The notes below the pieces were generated by a model. It ran no database searches, was not told where the DNA came from, and worked only from the letters and a program-made list of their open reading frames with translations. From Ectobius pallidus (Eukaryota; Arthropoda; Insecta; Blattodea; Ectobiidae), in NCBI GenBank assembly GCA_964059195.1, contig CAXKWD010000001.1, positions 219,240,484-219,304,483 of the forward strand: DNA of 64,000 nucleotides, in the 5' to 3' direction. Positions 1 to 11,826 of the stretch are shown here, piece by piece. How positions within the stretch are numbered: position 1 is the stretch's first letter; each line of letters opens with the position of its first letter. The position numbers were made by a program, and so were the translations under genes.

Positions 1-217
1 CTAAATATTATATTGCGATACAAGTGCCGTAAGCGATGCATACGGATCGAGGAAAGAGTTTGAAAAAACGAGGCGCTTGCGCAGAGTTTTTTTTTCAATT
101 TCCGATATCCGTTATGCGCTTACGGCACGAGTATTGCATGCTATTTTTTGCACGATGATTATTTATATCAATTTAATTATATTAATTGAGATATTACCTG
201 AAAATATTATGTATATA

Positions 218-986
218 CAGTCGGTCAAATAAAAAACGTCGGGATTCGTATGCTGTTAAAATTAAAGTTTTGACGCATTAGTTCACAAGTTTCCTATAAA
301 AAACACAAAATACAGGTCATTTTCGGAACATATGAGGCCATGCGGCAGGAGGGAAAATATGAACAAGGAGGGAAAAAATGAACGCGGAAAGCGCAACACA
401 CGATATTCAACTTAATGCATTGTCATAATTCATTTTGCTTTGTGTCATCGCCACATACAAATGCTAACGTGAGAGAAAGTGTAGTTAGGGCTGTAATTGA
501 CCTGCATTTTTCGGCCTCTGAAGCAACGAGAAGGTTCCATATTTATGAAAGAGCAGCTCAGAGGTGGAAACTTGACTATAATGCGACCGGAAGTTTTCAC
601 AGCAAACGTTGATCTGGCCGGACGCGTATTTCGATGCTAAGATTGGTTGCAGATGCTGAGCGTAAGTTATTGATTTTGCACTAGAAGTACCGGTATTATA
701 AAATAAAATCTTAAAAAAATGCTCCTTGAATAAACATATTCCTCGCGAATCTATTAATTATTAATATTATAAAAATTTGCAACCAAGAATATGGCGGATT
801 TGAGGCATATAGCCACAGCCTTCTATACATGTTTGTTTTGGAACAAAACTGACTAAATAATCAAGAAAATACATGGATAGACAAGAGGCGTGTGTGAACC
901 TAACCTTAAGTCTTCCTGTACATGCGCATATGCTCGTTCGTGATACTTAATCAAATACCGCCCGACGTTTTTTATTTGACCGACTG
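218..986 (+). mobile_element. Tc1/mariner-like DNA transposon, internally deleted
   Basis: Perfect 26-bp terminal inverted repeats (218-243 and 961-986, beginning CAGTCGGTCAAATAAAAAAC) flanked by TA on both sides. At 769 bp it is too short for a full transposase. The only coding trace is an N-terminal helix-turn-helix at about 470-640: VRESVVRAVIDLHFSASEAT, then RWKLDYNATGSF, stop, and SGRTRIS in frame, the usual Tc1-type pattern of a DNA-binding domain ending in SGRPR. Confidence 0.85.
470..640 (+). pseudogene. Transposase DNA-binding domain relic
   Basis: Helix-turn-helix pattern of IS630/Tc1/mariner transposases followed by a GRTRIS linker; one in-frame TGA at 610-612 breaks it and no catalytic domain follows inside the element. 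Confidence 0.6.
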
Positions 987-1151
987 TACATTCTTGAAGA
1001 TAGATGTTTATTTCAGAAAGTGATTCGCATGTGTTTGTTGTTATGCGAACCGAATATTTGTCCTGGGGGGCCTTGTCCATTAAGGCTTGTATTATGATGT
1101 GCCGTAAGTTATAACCGCACGGAAACACTTACCGCACATAGCAACAATATA

Positions 1152-1285
1152 GCCATCTGCGGACTGCTGTTTTCACTTCTGCATCTGACGCTATACTCCA
1201 ACCGAACGGACTTCTATGAACAGGGTATTTTGAAACTAGTATCACGATGGGAGAAATGTGTTGAGAAACTTGGAGACTAGAAATC
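1152..1285 (+). pseudogene. Mariner-like transposase C-terminal relic with a 39-bp inversion
   Basis: 1191-1270 matches 61072-61155 closely (YSNRTDFYEQGILKLVSRWE, then KCVEKLGD). The 39 bp just before it (1152-1190) are the exact reverse complement of the corresponding bases in the other copy (about 61033-61071). Confidence 0.7.
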
Positions 1286-1287
1286 CT

Positions 1288-1593
1288 TTACCCCCGTATA
1301 AGCAGATTATAACATCGTTCGTGCCAGCCAATATCACCAATATCTTGTCCAAGCTTTCCCAACTCCGTTGATGAAATTACATTCCCAAAGTCAGCATTTG
1401 GTTTAACCATACTAAATATATCCACATTACTAGTTTTTAACTTGTGCTGAGGTAAGTTGTAGTCTATTTCAGTGTTTCTTACATTGTATTTGTGGGAGTT
1501 CACCAGATTTGCAACAGGCACTGCCAGATACGTGTTCCCGGTGGCAATGACCTCTTTCACGCGTATAAAAAATATTTTTTTACATATAGACAC
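1288..1593 (-). pseudogene. Repeat-derived ORF of unknown origin
   Basis: Reads VIATGNTYLAVPVANLVNSH, then YNVRNTEIDYNLPQHKLKTS, then MVKPNADFGNVISS. The part at about 1432-1510 is nearly identical, in opposite orientation, to 12090-12167, so it belongs to a dispersed repeat. A LINE-encoded esterase-like region is conceivable but not shown. Confidence 0.3.
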
Positions 1594-1779
1594 TCACGCG
1601 TTGATGTTCCATTATTTTGTAGATTATGTGATTCACTTTATAATCTTTACCCGAAAAATCCGAAGAGGGTCATGGGATCGAAATTTCGGCTCGTCTTTCA
1701 AACTCATCCTCTATTCTCCATTGATGCTCTTACCACTCTTCTATTGCGGATGCCAATTCTCAAAGACTTTTTTTTTTTT

Positions 1780-2097
1780 TTTTTTTTCAAGAACTGCATC
1801 TACCTGCTGCCACCCTGATCCTCTTCGACCTGTCAATCAGTGAATAGGAAGGTAATTAGGCGTATTCACAATTGTCTGCAATCCAGTACAATGTTGCCAA
1901 ATACCTACCACAGCACGTTTATTTCTCTTGAGAAGTGGTGAATGACAGCGGCAACACTAGATAATTCCACGCGACTAGAAGAGCACCTTTTCTTTGTCCA
2001 TGTCGGTGCAGATTTTTTGGTTAGGGAACAATGCTGTTGTATTCTTTTGTAGAAAGACGATGTTTTGTGATGAAGTCTTCTTCAAATGGCACGAACA

Positions 2098-2100
<3 letters not shown>
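1780..2100. repeat. Unclassified dispersed repeat, copy 1
   Basis: Shares about 320 bp with 43360-43680 (anchor strings CCTCTTCGACCTGTCAA, CAGTACAATGTTGCCAAATA, AGGGAACAATGCT). No terminal repeats or coding seen. Followed by an (AAT)n run at 2100-2133. Confidence 0.7.
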
Positions 2101-2130
<30 letters not shown>

Positions 2131-2642
2131 TAATAAATACTTATTTAATCTGGCAATGTACCTTCGTAATTTTTTCTCTTATAAGTTAGTAGGCCTACTG
2201 TATTTTACTGTTATGGCTTACACTTTTACTGTCCCTAACGCATCATTTTGTTAGGTCGTACTTTCTTAAAGTTTCCAAACATTTTTACAATCTTATGGTA
2301 TTTTATTTCTTAAGAGCTGACCTTCTTAGCTTTATAGTTTTGAGAAAGAGTGTCTAAATTTAGCGAGTTATGTACCACTCTTACTCTAGACTTCTAAGAA
2401 TAGCACCAGACCACAGAAATTGGTCTGAAGGTCGCAGTTGCAGCACAAATCTGTGATTATCTAGACTTCTTCTGGTTACCAACGAAGAGATGATCATTAT
2501 CAGACATCGCCAAAGGCACCTGTAGAAAGCACACGTGGAATATACACATTTTTCTACACACCCTGGCTTTGGTTACCAAGGTGAATGGCCAAGGTCTTTC
2601 TTCCACTTGTTTTAAGGACATAACTCCTTTATACTGCACTAG

Positions 2643-3173
2643 CCGTCGCGGTGGCTCATGCTTAGCGCGTGGGCCTGGCATGCTAGCGGTCCCGGGTTCA
2701 ATCCCCGGGCCTGGCGGGCGTGTCATTCGTGGTGGACGAAGCCGTGACCTTTGGGGGTTTTTCTCGGGGATCCTCCCGTTTCCCCCTCTCATTCCACCAA
2801 CACTCTCCATTTCATCTTCAAACTCCCCCTCATAATCATCCCGTTCCATTTCCCGGTTTCCGGTATACCCTCGCCCCCAGCACCTGCTGTGGGCCTCTCC
2901 CGTCCTCCCCGTGGCTTGTGGTCCTGAAGTTGCTGGCTGGTGTGCTGCCAACCTGGGGGCTCTATAAGAGGTACCGAGGCAGCGGCACACGTGGCATGGT
3001 AGAGGTATCTGTTGGATGTAGGGGAGTTCCGTGGGGGCTCGCGGTGGGGTCTGTTGTCGAGGGACCGTTGGGCTTGCAAATCATTCCATTCCGGAGGTTG
3101 GCACAATGAGCCACAAGGCTGAAGTGCTTAGGGTAGTCCCAACCCGCCTTCCCCCTTCAGGGGCCAAATACAA
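2643..3173 (+). repeat. GC-rich tRNA-derived SINE (531 bp) with 13-bp target duplication
   Basis: The head is tRNA-like, with A-box-like GTGGCTCATGC and B-box GGGTTCAATCCCC at 2695-2707. The body is unusually GC-rich. The 13-bp duplication TATACTGCACTAG flanks it exactly (2630-2642 and 3174-3186). The open frames inside are by-products of GC content. Confidence 0.85.
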
Positions 3174-3182
3174 TATACTGCA

Positions 3183-4023
3183 CTAGCTTAAAAGGCCCGG
3201 CGTCGCCCGGGTTTTTTATTTTGTAATTAGAAATTAACTTATGAAAGACTTTCGATTTTTAAATTCTATGTCCTTATATAGGTATTTAGAATTTGAAATA
3301 GGAAGAACGACCTATCACACTCAAACTATTCCCTCAGAAAACGCTTGATATAGTTTTTTTTATGGCTCTTAGAGGATGTAGAATTTTGCATCCCATCGCT
3401 TCTACACACCATGCCTGGTAGGGGCTCAAATAAGAAGAAACAGAAATTCCGGTAACATAAAATAGTTTTGTCTTTGCGGAATATTTATTTCTCACTCTCT
3501 TGTTACCATAAAACCATTTTGGGGATGAAATTAAACAGAAATGCAATATCACTTTCATACTTCTCTCTCCAAAAATCAGCGATATAATAATATACGTAGG
3601 TACCATATCTCCTAATGTTTTCTCTATGTCCAGGGTAGAGAAAGTTATGTGACTGCATTATTTTCGTGGATTTCATTCTTTAATATTTTTATAACATGAA
3701 TTATATTGATAGCTTCTCTAATTCGTCAAATTCTCATTTGATTTATTTCCAAACCCATCACATACCACTGGCAACAATATGTTCTGTGATTTGGATTTGA
3801 TAACTCTTTGTAAAAAGGGATTAAGTATTCTCAAAAACATTTAATTTTTGGTATTTAAAATAAAAATTTTGCAAAATCCTTTCTTAATGAGCACTTACAT
3901 TATAAAACGAAGGTACTGTCAAAATTCCAAGTTTCTACCTGTTATAGTTTAGGCTCTACGTTGATTCTCTGTCAGTCAGTCATTCAGTCAGTCAGGACAA
4001 AACCTCTTTTATATATAGAGAGA
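3183..4023 (-). mobile_element. Non-autonomous Helitron, family 1, copy 1
   Basis: Read on the minus strand it begins TCTCTATATATA, has a (CAGT)n-like tract, and ends in the hairpin ACCCGGGCGACGCCGGGCC followed by TTTTAAGCTAG: 5'-TC, 3' hairpin and CTAG, between A and T, are Helitron hallmarks. No Rep/helicase coding. The next copy sits directly against its 5' end. Confidence 0.8.
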
Positions 4024-4863
4024 CTAGCTTAAAAGACCCGGCGTCGCCCGGGTTTTTTATTTTGTAATTGGAAATGAACTTATGAAGGACTTTAGATTTT
4101 TAAATTCTAGGTCCTAATATAGGTATTTATAATTTTAAATAGGAAGAACGACTTATCCCACTCAAACTATTCGCTCAGAAAACGCTTGATATAGCTTTTT
4201 TATGGCTCATAGAGGATGTAGAATTCTGCATCCCATCGCTTGTACACAGCAAGCCTGGTAGGGGTTCAAATAAGAAGAAACATAAAATTGTACTACCGAG
4301 GCGGGAAATTTCCCACTCTCATGTTACCATAAAACTGTTTTGGGGATGAAATTAAACAGAAATGCAATATCACTTTCATACTTCTCTCTCCAAAAACCTG
4401 CTATATAATAATATACCATATTACCATACCTCGTATTGTTTTATCTATGTCCAGGGTAGAGAAAAGTTATGTGACTGCATTATTTTCGTGGATTACATTC
4501 TTTAATGTTTATTTATAACATTAATTATAATTTTTTTTTTTATTTGTCAAACTTGCATTTTTTTTTTCCAAAGCCATCTGATACCGTTAGCAACAATATG
4601 TTCTGTGATTTGGGTTTTATAATTCTGTGTAAAAAGGGATTAAGTATTCTCAAAAACATTTAATTTTTGGCATTTAAAATAAAATTTTTGCAAAATCCTT
4701 TCTTAATGAGCACTTACATTATGAAACGAAGGTACTGTCAAAATTCCAAGTCTCTACCTGTTATAGTTTAGGCTGTGCGTTGATTCCTGTCATTCAGTCA
4801 ATCAGTCAGTCAGTCAGTCATTCATTCAGTCAGTCAGGACAAAGCCTTTTATATATATAGAGA
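4024..4863 (-). mobile_element. Non-autonomous Helitron, family 1, copy 2 (tandem)
   Basis: Same termini as copy 1 (CTAG at 4024, TC at 4863, T following). It abuts copy 1, the result expected when a Helitron inserts at the end of another. Confidence 0.8.
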
Positions 4864-5309
4864 TAAACTGAGAAATATTTAAGGATCCTCTTTTACGGAG
4901 AATAAAAACTGGAAATTTCGGTATAGAAGTTGGATGATTTTGGTGTAATTTTGCAAAAAAACCATATAACTGCTGCGTTATTTCACGTTAAAATCAAATA
5001 TATTTTCGGCTCATGCGGTACAAAACCTAATACATATAATATTTGGACTTGTGTTTCCTTGCGAATCCAACGCCTCCTATTAACAAGACAGTATTCAAGT
5101 GTGAAATTAATTCAGGATGGCCTTGTTCGATTGCTATCTTGAGTCATTTGTTTACGATTCGCAGAGGTCTTATTTTTTACATAGGTGAACAGAAGGGGAT
5201 CATGAATACATGCATAAAAGGGAAAACATTGAATAATTCGGATGAAACTCATTGGTGGTATACTGGGATATGAGTCAGTTGGAGAATAAATTTAATGCGC
5301 TATCGGCAT

Positions 5310-5480
5310 GTTGCCATGGTTGCCATGGTAGCTCAATTGATAAGAGCAGTCGCACGGAGAGCCGAAGATCTTTGTTCAAATCCCGGCTATGGTATTGAAT
5401 TTTTCAGTTTGACTTCACCTTTCCATCTTAGCCTACACATGGTCAGTGTGAAAGAATTATCATTTCACTATGCGGGTTTT
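5310..5480 (+). repeat. tRNA-derived SINE head
   Basis: Looks like a tRNA (GGTAGCTCAATTGATAAGAGC D-arm region, 3' half TTCAAATCCCGG) but the anticodon and T stems are mispaired, so it is a SINE or pseudo-tRNA. Related to the copy at 11125. Confidence 0.5.
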
Positions 5481-5509
5481 TCTTCTTTTTTTTTTGGCTA
5501 GGGAACTCG

Positions 5510-5912
5510 TAAATGCGAGAAAGTTTGTGCAAGATATTTTGCACCATTTAATTCCCAGTCGCACTTCTGCAAGAGACTTGCTAGGAGGTGTTTAAACGTC
5601 TACCCTACAGCCCGGACCTCGCTCCCAGTGATTTCCATCTTTTCCTACACCTCAAGAAATGACAGAGAATGACAAAGAGGTGAACATGGTTGCCTCACAA
5701 TGGTTCAAATCTCAGGCGGCAGACTTCTACGACCCAAGCATTAAAAAGTTGGTCCCACGGAATGAAAAGTGTCTCAATTCCGGTGGCGAATACGTTGAAA
5801 AATAGCTGAACACTTGCTGGATCTGTTGCAATAAACATTTCCATGAAATTGTGTTTTGTTTCTGTAAACGGCCTCAGGGAAACTTATTTTATGGATGGTC
5901 CTCGTGCAACTT
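5510..5912 (+). pseudogene. Mariner transposase C-terminal relic with 3' end
   Basis: Reads YSPDLAPSDFHLFLHLKK, stop, then WFKSQAADFYDPSIKKL, then GGEYVEK and stop. SPDLAPSDFHLF carries the last catalytic Asp of mariner (D,D34D). The 3' terminus ends near GGTCCTCGTGC. Confidence 0.8.
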
Positions 5913-6133
5913 TTGGTAGTTTTAAATTGGAACTTCTTTTCTACATACGATCTTTTCCACTGTAGCGATATTATGTCACACACTTGCCCTTGTTACATAA
6001 ATATCGTGAAAGCAGTCATGTGTCAATGCTTTCTTCACTTTCTTCTTCGCTACCCTGAACACTGGACAATCAATTATCATGTCAGTACAAAGTCATGAAG
6101 GCAAGGTAGGTGTGGTGTTGGCTTGCATACAGT

Positions 6134-6579
6134 CATAGGCGTACCGAGGGGGGGTTTTGGGGTTTTGAACCCCCCCCCCCCCATTGATTAAAAAAAGGAA
6201 AATTATAAGTCTGCCCATAAATTACTTAATGCAAGTATAAAGCGTGGGAAGCTTAAAACTCGTTATTTTGCGTCTTAATTTTTTAAATTTTCCGGGGAAA
6301 AACCCCGGAAGCTTAAAACTCGTTATTTTGCGTCTTGATTTTTAAAATTTTTCGTGGGAGAACCCCCGGAAGCTTAAAACTCGTTATTTTGCGTCTTAAT
6401 TTTTAAAATTTTCCGGGGGCGGACCCCCGGAAGCTTAAAACTCGTTATTTTGCATCTTGATTTTTAAAATTTTCCGGGGGAGGCCCCCCGGACCCCCCTC
6501 TCCCTGGGGGGTATTCCATACACCCCAGACCCCGCGGATGTAATAACCCCCCCATATGGTCGGCCTGGTTACGCCTATG
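6134..6579. mobile_element. hAT-like non-autonomous element with internal minisatellite
   Basis: Terminal inverted repeats CATAGGCGTACC / GGTTACGCCTATG with flanking 8-mers CATACAGT and CATACATT (7 of 8 match). Contains four units of a 60-61 bp tandem repeat. Confidence 0.75.
6250..6492. repeat. 60-61 bp minisatellite, 4 units
   Basis: Each unit starts AAGCTTAAAACTCGTTATTT and ends in a C/G palindrome such as CCGGGGGCGGACCCCCGG. Confidence 0.9.
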
Positions 6580-6594
6580 CATACATTCTTACCA

Positions 6595-7690
6595 ATACAG
6601 CGAACGCCGCTTAATGTAATCGCGGATAATGTTATCAATCGGGTAATGAAGTCCTGTACGGATTAATACTCATACATTGACAAAATGCTGTTTATTGTGT
6701 TCAAAGTTTCTGTTTATGTTATCACCATGGCCCGGATTCTGATGACGTAAAATTGTTTGAAAAAGACCTATAAAATGACCCTAAATTTTAAATAAAATGC
6801 CTTAATACTTATAAAAAATTACCTAAAACTGATATTTTATTTATAAAAAATTAATTTTGTACACACAAAGTTATAGACTAGTTTGTACATAATTGTAAAA
6901 ACTGTAAATAACTGTAATGTTACGAATGTTCTTTTCTCACGAAAATTTATACTCGCACTGAGTCAAAATTCGGCACATTCTTTTGTGGTCTGCCGGAATA
7001 TATTGTTGTTTATTGAGGGTAAACAGTAGTTTGCACTCTCAAATCCAAGCAGGTGGCAGACTCTGGTGCCAAGTCAATCTAATAACAATAGTAATATAAT
7101 ACCAAATTTTGGCGTTTCTTTGATTCTCATTTCCAACTGAGAGATTTTATTGCCGAATTTTTCCTTCTTGCATTAAACAAACAACACTTCAAAGACAGCA
7201 CCACTAGCGACGAAAAAAAGTACACTCAATGTAAATACGTGAAAATGACTAAATAAGGAAGCAAATGACACGAAAATGACAAAATAATAACCTAAAAATG
7301 AAAAAAAAAATCCCTAAAAGTATATAATGACAAAAAATGACCTAATAAAAATGCATTTCTATAATCTAGAGGCCATGATTAGGATTTATCTACAAGTTGG
7401 CAGTGTCTATGCAGCATCAATAAAAAGATGACATGTCATTAAAATCCGGGCCCTGGTCATCACATTTTCCTTTTTGCAGCTTTATTTCCAAGTACTGTAC
7501 GTCATTCAAAATTTCGTTTTTAAGGGTTTCATTTCTAAAACAACTGTATTGTGTTGTACTGGAGATAGCAATTCTGTTCCCTGCTCACAGGATGACCAGG
7601 TTCGAGGGGGTGGTATTACCTAACTTTCTCTTTTAAGCAATAAAACATGTTTCACCCCACAGCTTTTGATTTATGTAGATAGGATTGTTG
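6595..7690 (-). repeat. Dispersed repeat R, interrupted copy
   Basis: 6595-6722 and about 7456-7560 together match, inverted, 50270-50510. Another copy is at 34000-34330. Confidence 0.65.
6726..7455. mobile_element. hAT-like non-autonomous element
   Basis: Inverted ends CATGGCCCGGATTCTGATGAC-like with right partner GTCATTAAAATCCGGGCCCTG; flanking 8-mers GTTATCAC and GTCATCAC match at 7 of 8. It splits an older dispersed repeat seen uninterrupted at 50270-50510. Confidence 0.72.
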
Positions 7691-8322
7691 ACATGCAGTG
7701 ATGACTAGTGTAAAATGAAAAGCCTTGAATATACAGGCGTTAGATGTTTCGCTACGCGGTGTTCACCACAGATCAATATAGACTTCCAAAAACACTCGTA
7801 ACTGAGTATTGAGTATTGGTTAATGGACTAGTAAAGGAAAGTAAAAATAATTTATATCTTGTTACTAGTTGAAAAAATAGTTGCTTGCAGTCTATTACTG
7901 TATTAGCCTATGAGTGGTTCAATGATTCACAGTTACGTATTATTTTATGAATAAATATTTTAAATTCTGTTTTGTAGTGAATTACATTATATATGAATAA
8001 ATATCATTTATTTAATTCCTTCGGCTATTGTTATCAATCGGTTAATATTATCACATTAGCTGCATCCCGAGGTGATCACAATAAGCGACGTGCACTGTAT
8101 TAACTTCATAAAGGAGGAATTACACAATGCTATAAAATTGTTACCAATTGGGATTTTGACGATCAAACGGTCTTGTGATAGGTTAATTACTAAATTCGCA
8201 TCAAATCCTCAAGTCAGGACAAATGATTGTATAAACCACGGCCTCAGTAGGCTTGTTCCATTCATGATAGTGAGTAGAGAGGGCCTTGACTACAATGCAG
8301 TCAGATGTTTGTATATTTATTA
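7691..8322. other. Intergenic with fragments of repeat R
   Basis: CACAATAAGCGACGTGCACTG at 8078 resembles the end of repeat R; otherwise unassigned. Confidence 0.35.
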
Positions 8323-9149
8323 CTAGCTTAAAAGACCCGGCGTCGCCCGGGTTTTGTATTTTGTAATTGGAAATTAGCTTATGAAGGATTTTCAATTTTA
8401 AATTCTAGGTCCTTATATAGGCATTTATAATTTGAAATAGGAAGAACGACTTATTACACTCAAACTATTCCCTCAGAAAACGCTTGATATAGTTTTTTAT
8501 GGCTCATAGAGGATCTAGAATTTTGCATCCCATCGCTTGTACAGTGCACAGCAAGCCTGGTAGAGGTTTAAATAAGAAGAAACAGAAATTCCTGTAACAT
8601 AAAATTGTAATATCGAGGCGGGAAATTTCCCACTCTTATGTTACCATAAAGCCGTTTTGTGGATGAAATTAAACAGAAAGCATTCAAAAACCGGCGATAT
8701 AATATAATAATATACACATTACCATACCTCATTTTGTTTTCTCTATGTCCAGGGTAGAGAAAGTTATGTGATTCCATTATTTTAGTGGATTTCATTCTGT
8801 AATATTTATTTATAACATGAATTATTTTGATAACTTCTCTTATTTGTCAAAAGTGCATTTCAATTGTTTTTTCCAAGCCCACCTGATACCATTTGGCAAC
8901 AATATATTCTGTGATTTGGAATTGATAATTCTATGTAAAAAGGGATTAAGTATTTTCAAAAACATTTAATTTTTGGCATTTAGAATCAGAATTTTTCAAA
9001 ATCCTTTCTTAGTGAGCACCTACATTATGAAACGAAAGTACTGTCAAAATTCCAAGTCTCTACCTGTTATAGTTTAGGCTGTGCGTTGATTCCTGTCATT
9101 CAGTCAATCAGTCAGTCAGTCAGGACAAAGCCTTTTATATATATAGAGA
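8323..9149 (-). mobile_element. Non-autonomous Helitron, family 1, copy 3
   Basis: Full length, 827 bp, A|CTAG at the left edge and GA|T at the right; hairpin and (CAGT)n tract present. Confidence 0.8.
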
Positions 9150-9159
9150 TTAGGGCAAG

Positions 9160-9690
9160 GCTTTTAATTTCCATAAGATAGTGGGAAAATGCAAAATTAA
9201 AAAATGCATTTATGACCTAATAATAAAATAAAAATGACAAAGATTTTTAAAAATAACCAATAAATTTACCATTATAATTTATAATTTTTTTGTTTTGTTT
9301 GTTTAAGTAATGAATTTCTAAAAGCAATTTAATGGATGGCAGCGAGTTATTTTTTTTTATTTATCCAAAATGACATAAGTTCATTTCATGACTGACCACA
9401 GGGGTCCTGAATACGGGTACTGTATGCCTCAGTTTTACAATATTAACAATAGCCTATACAATAGAAATAACATAAGTATACAATTAGGATTTAAAGATTT
9501 AAGCTGCTACGTTTACAATATAAAACACACATTTTGTTACTAAATAAGTAAGTTAATTTATACTAGGCCTACTTGGACACCTTTAGCGAAAACGAAATTC
9601 TTTCTGAACTGGCATGCCTATCATATTGCCCTTCGAAAATGTGTGTCATTTAAATAAGAAAGAAACCCAAAAGTGGATAAAAAAATCTTG
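9160..9690 (+). repeat. Dispersed repeat, copy 1 of a local pair
   Basis: Begins TAGGGCAAGGC and shares TATAAAACACACATTTTGTT with the copy at 10465-10790, same orientation. Confidence 0.6.
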
Positions 9691-10464
9691 GTTCGTTCAG
9701 AATTGTATCATGTTCGAAAAAGGAACACCCTATAGGCTATTATGTAAGCCTGCAATTCTCATTTGCTTCTATAAGGCGAGACACAATTTCTCACACAATA
9801 TACATACCACGCCGGACCGTAAAGAAAACAGTTATCACAATGATTAGGTTTGTGTATCTTATGCTATTTACGTTGGGAATAAAATTTTTCTTTAATTTTC
9901 TTCTCCATTTTGTTACTGCCTTCTAGACTGTATTACTCTTATTACTGTCCTATACTGCTAATTTTGCGTACGCGGCGACATTACAGATGGCAGCACCTAC
10001 CACACCCAGCTGCAATATCCTTTACATTACCGTATGCTCTGTGTTGCCCTCTGAAGTGTAAACTCGGAAACAGAAATATGCTGGAATTTCATGCTATCTG
10101 GGTGTGAACTGTGTCGCCTCTACTGGAGAAATTAGGCAATTTAACAATACTCTGAACTCCACGTTAAAATTAAGCATAGGACAGGCAGTGTAATTCTCGA
10201 GACGGCGGTGGTTACAACAAACTACAGTAGCCTATCCCATAGGATACTTTACGATTCAATTTAAGGATTCAATTTTTTTTTTAATTTCCTGAAATATTTC
10301 TTCTCTTTGCTTTTACTTCTTCTGCCCATACCTTAGGTACTACAGGTGTTCGAACCTGAAATTTCATGTCGCATTTTCAACATTGGCTAAAATAATATAA
10401 GTTTTGAGGTACTCTGAATAAAAAATATTATTTTCAGAAACATGTTTGCACGTGCGTCTGAGAT
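9691..10464. other. Intergenic, nothing recognised
   Basis: Between the two copies of a local repeat; no coding or terminal repeats seen. Confidence 0.4.
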
Positions 10465-10790
10465 CAGTAGGGCAAGGCGTTTAATAGCCATAACATAGAG
10501 AAAAAATGACACCAAATTAAAAAAAAATACCAATAAATTTCACTTTATTACGTATAATTAGGTTTTTTAATGTAATGAATTGCTAAAAACAATTTAATGG
10601 ATGACAGTGCGTTATGTATGAAGTTACAATATAAAACACGCTTATTTTGTTACTAAAGAAATAAGTAAATTTATACTACTTGGACACCCTTAGCGAAAAG
10701 AAAATTATTTCTCAACTGGAATGCCCATCAGATTGCCCCAAGCAAATATGTTCCATTTAAAAAGAAAGAAAATAAAAATCCAAATTTTAA
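10465..10790 (+). repeat. Dispersed repeat, copy 2 of a local pair
   Basis: Shorter version of 9160-9690; both end in an A-rich stretch (AAGAAAGAAA). Confidence 0.6.
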
Positions 10791-11124
10791 AAAGTCCAAC
10801 ACTCCAAAATTGAAAAAATCCAATAATCTAAAATTGAAAAAAAAATCGAAAAAAAAAATCCAAGTTTCACTTCTGTTTCCTGGCGTTCCACGCACCCGAT
10901 TTTTTAGAAACACCCAAAATCACGTTCAGCTTAATTTCAAATCTCAACATGTTATCTAGCACAGTGCCCAGCCTCTTCCACCATAACACACTCCCCCCCC
11001 CCCCCTCCCCAACACCTCCCGAGATCTCAGTCTAGGTAAATAGCAATGAGCTTAAAATTCTTCTCAGTGATTCTTGCTCTAGGCCCCTTAATTTCCACTA
11101 GTATTTCTAGTGACTCGATCTCTT

Positions 11125-11260
11125 GCTACCTTAGTTAGTAGAGCATCGGCACAGAAAGCCGAAGATCATGGGATCGAGTCCCAAGTGTCAGAGGAATTCT
11201 TCCCCTAAAATATTCTCATATATTATTCAAGAGAAACAATATTCACTGTTGTTTCATGAA
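11125..11260 (+). repeat. tRNA-derived SINE head
   Basis: Anticodon stem TCGGC/GCCGA with loop ACAGAAA and B-box-like GGGATCGAGTCCC; no intact acceptor stem. Same family as 5310-5480. Confidence 0.5.
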
Positions 11261-11826
11261 TACGTATGTAAGGTAAAGGCACCGGTTGTTGTTGACACGT
11301 CACCAGTAATTAACACATTCAAATAAAATCCCTTGTAATAAGAAAATAAATGCCTTGAATTTACTACTCTGGGATTTCCGTATGGTGGTGCCATCTGTTT
11401 TTAGAATATCAACAACCATCACATTTTTCTAGCAGCCATTTTTGAATTCGATGTTTAGATTTGTAACAATGTGCTCTGTTTTCTCTGAGTTTGTTGTCTT
11501 TTACCTTAAGGAGGTATGTTAATTGTTAAGGTACAGTAATATAAACACATAACACAATGCATATTGAAGTTTTATGTTTAAGTTGAACTTAATCTTAAAT
11601 CAAGCCAATAATTACGCGAGAAACTCGTGATTTTAGGTTATGTTGTGCTCACTCATGTGAGTGTTACTACTGAACCCAAATATATGAATGTCTAGAAGTT
11701 GACACACCCTGTCTACTACTGATTCCAGTTGTTTTGCATGCTGTTTACGTTTTCTGGTTCTATGTAAGCAACTACTAATGCACAGCTAGTTAGAATGTGT
11801 GTTTTGGTATTCTTTAGGTCACCACA

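Noticed and set aside
2569..3109. Overlapping long ORFs on both strands
   Set aside because: They sit wholly inside a GC-rich SINE with a target duplication; open frames arise from base composition.
4780..4860. CRISPR-like array of GTCAGTCA repeats
   Set aside because: Short (CAGT)n tandem tract found in every family 1 Helitron; no spacers.
5318..5392. Functional tRNA gene
   Set aside because: D arm fits, but anticodon and T stems contain mismatches and the sequence is shared with 11125-11190, so a SINE head is more likely.
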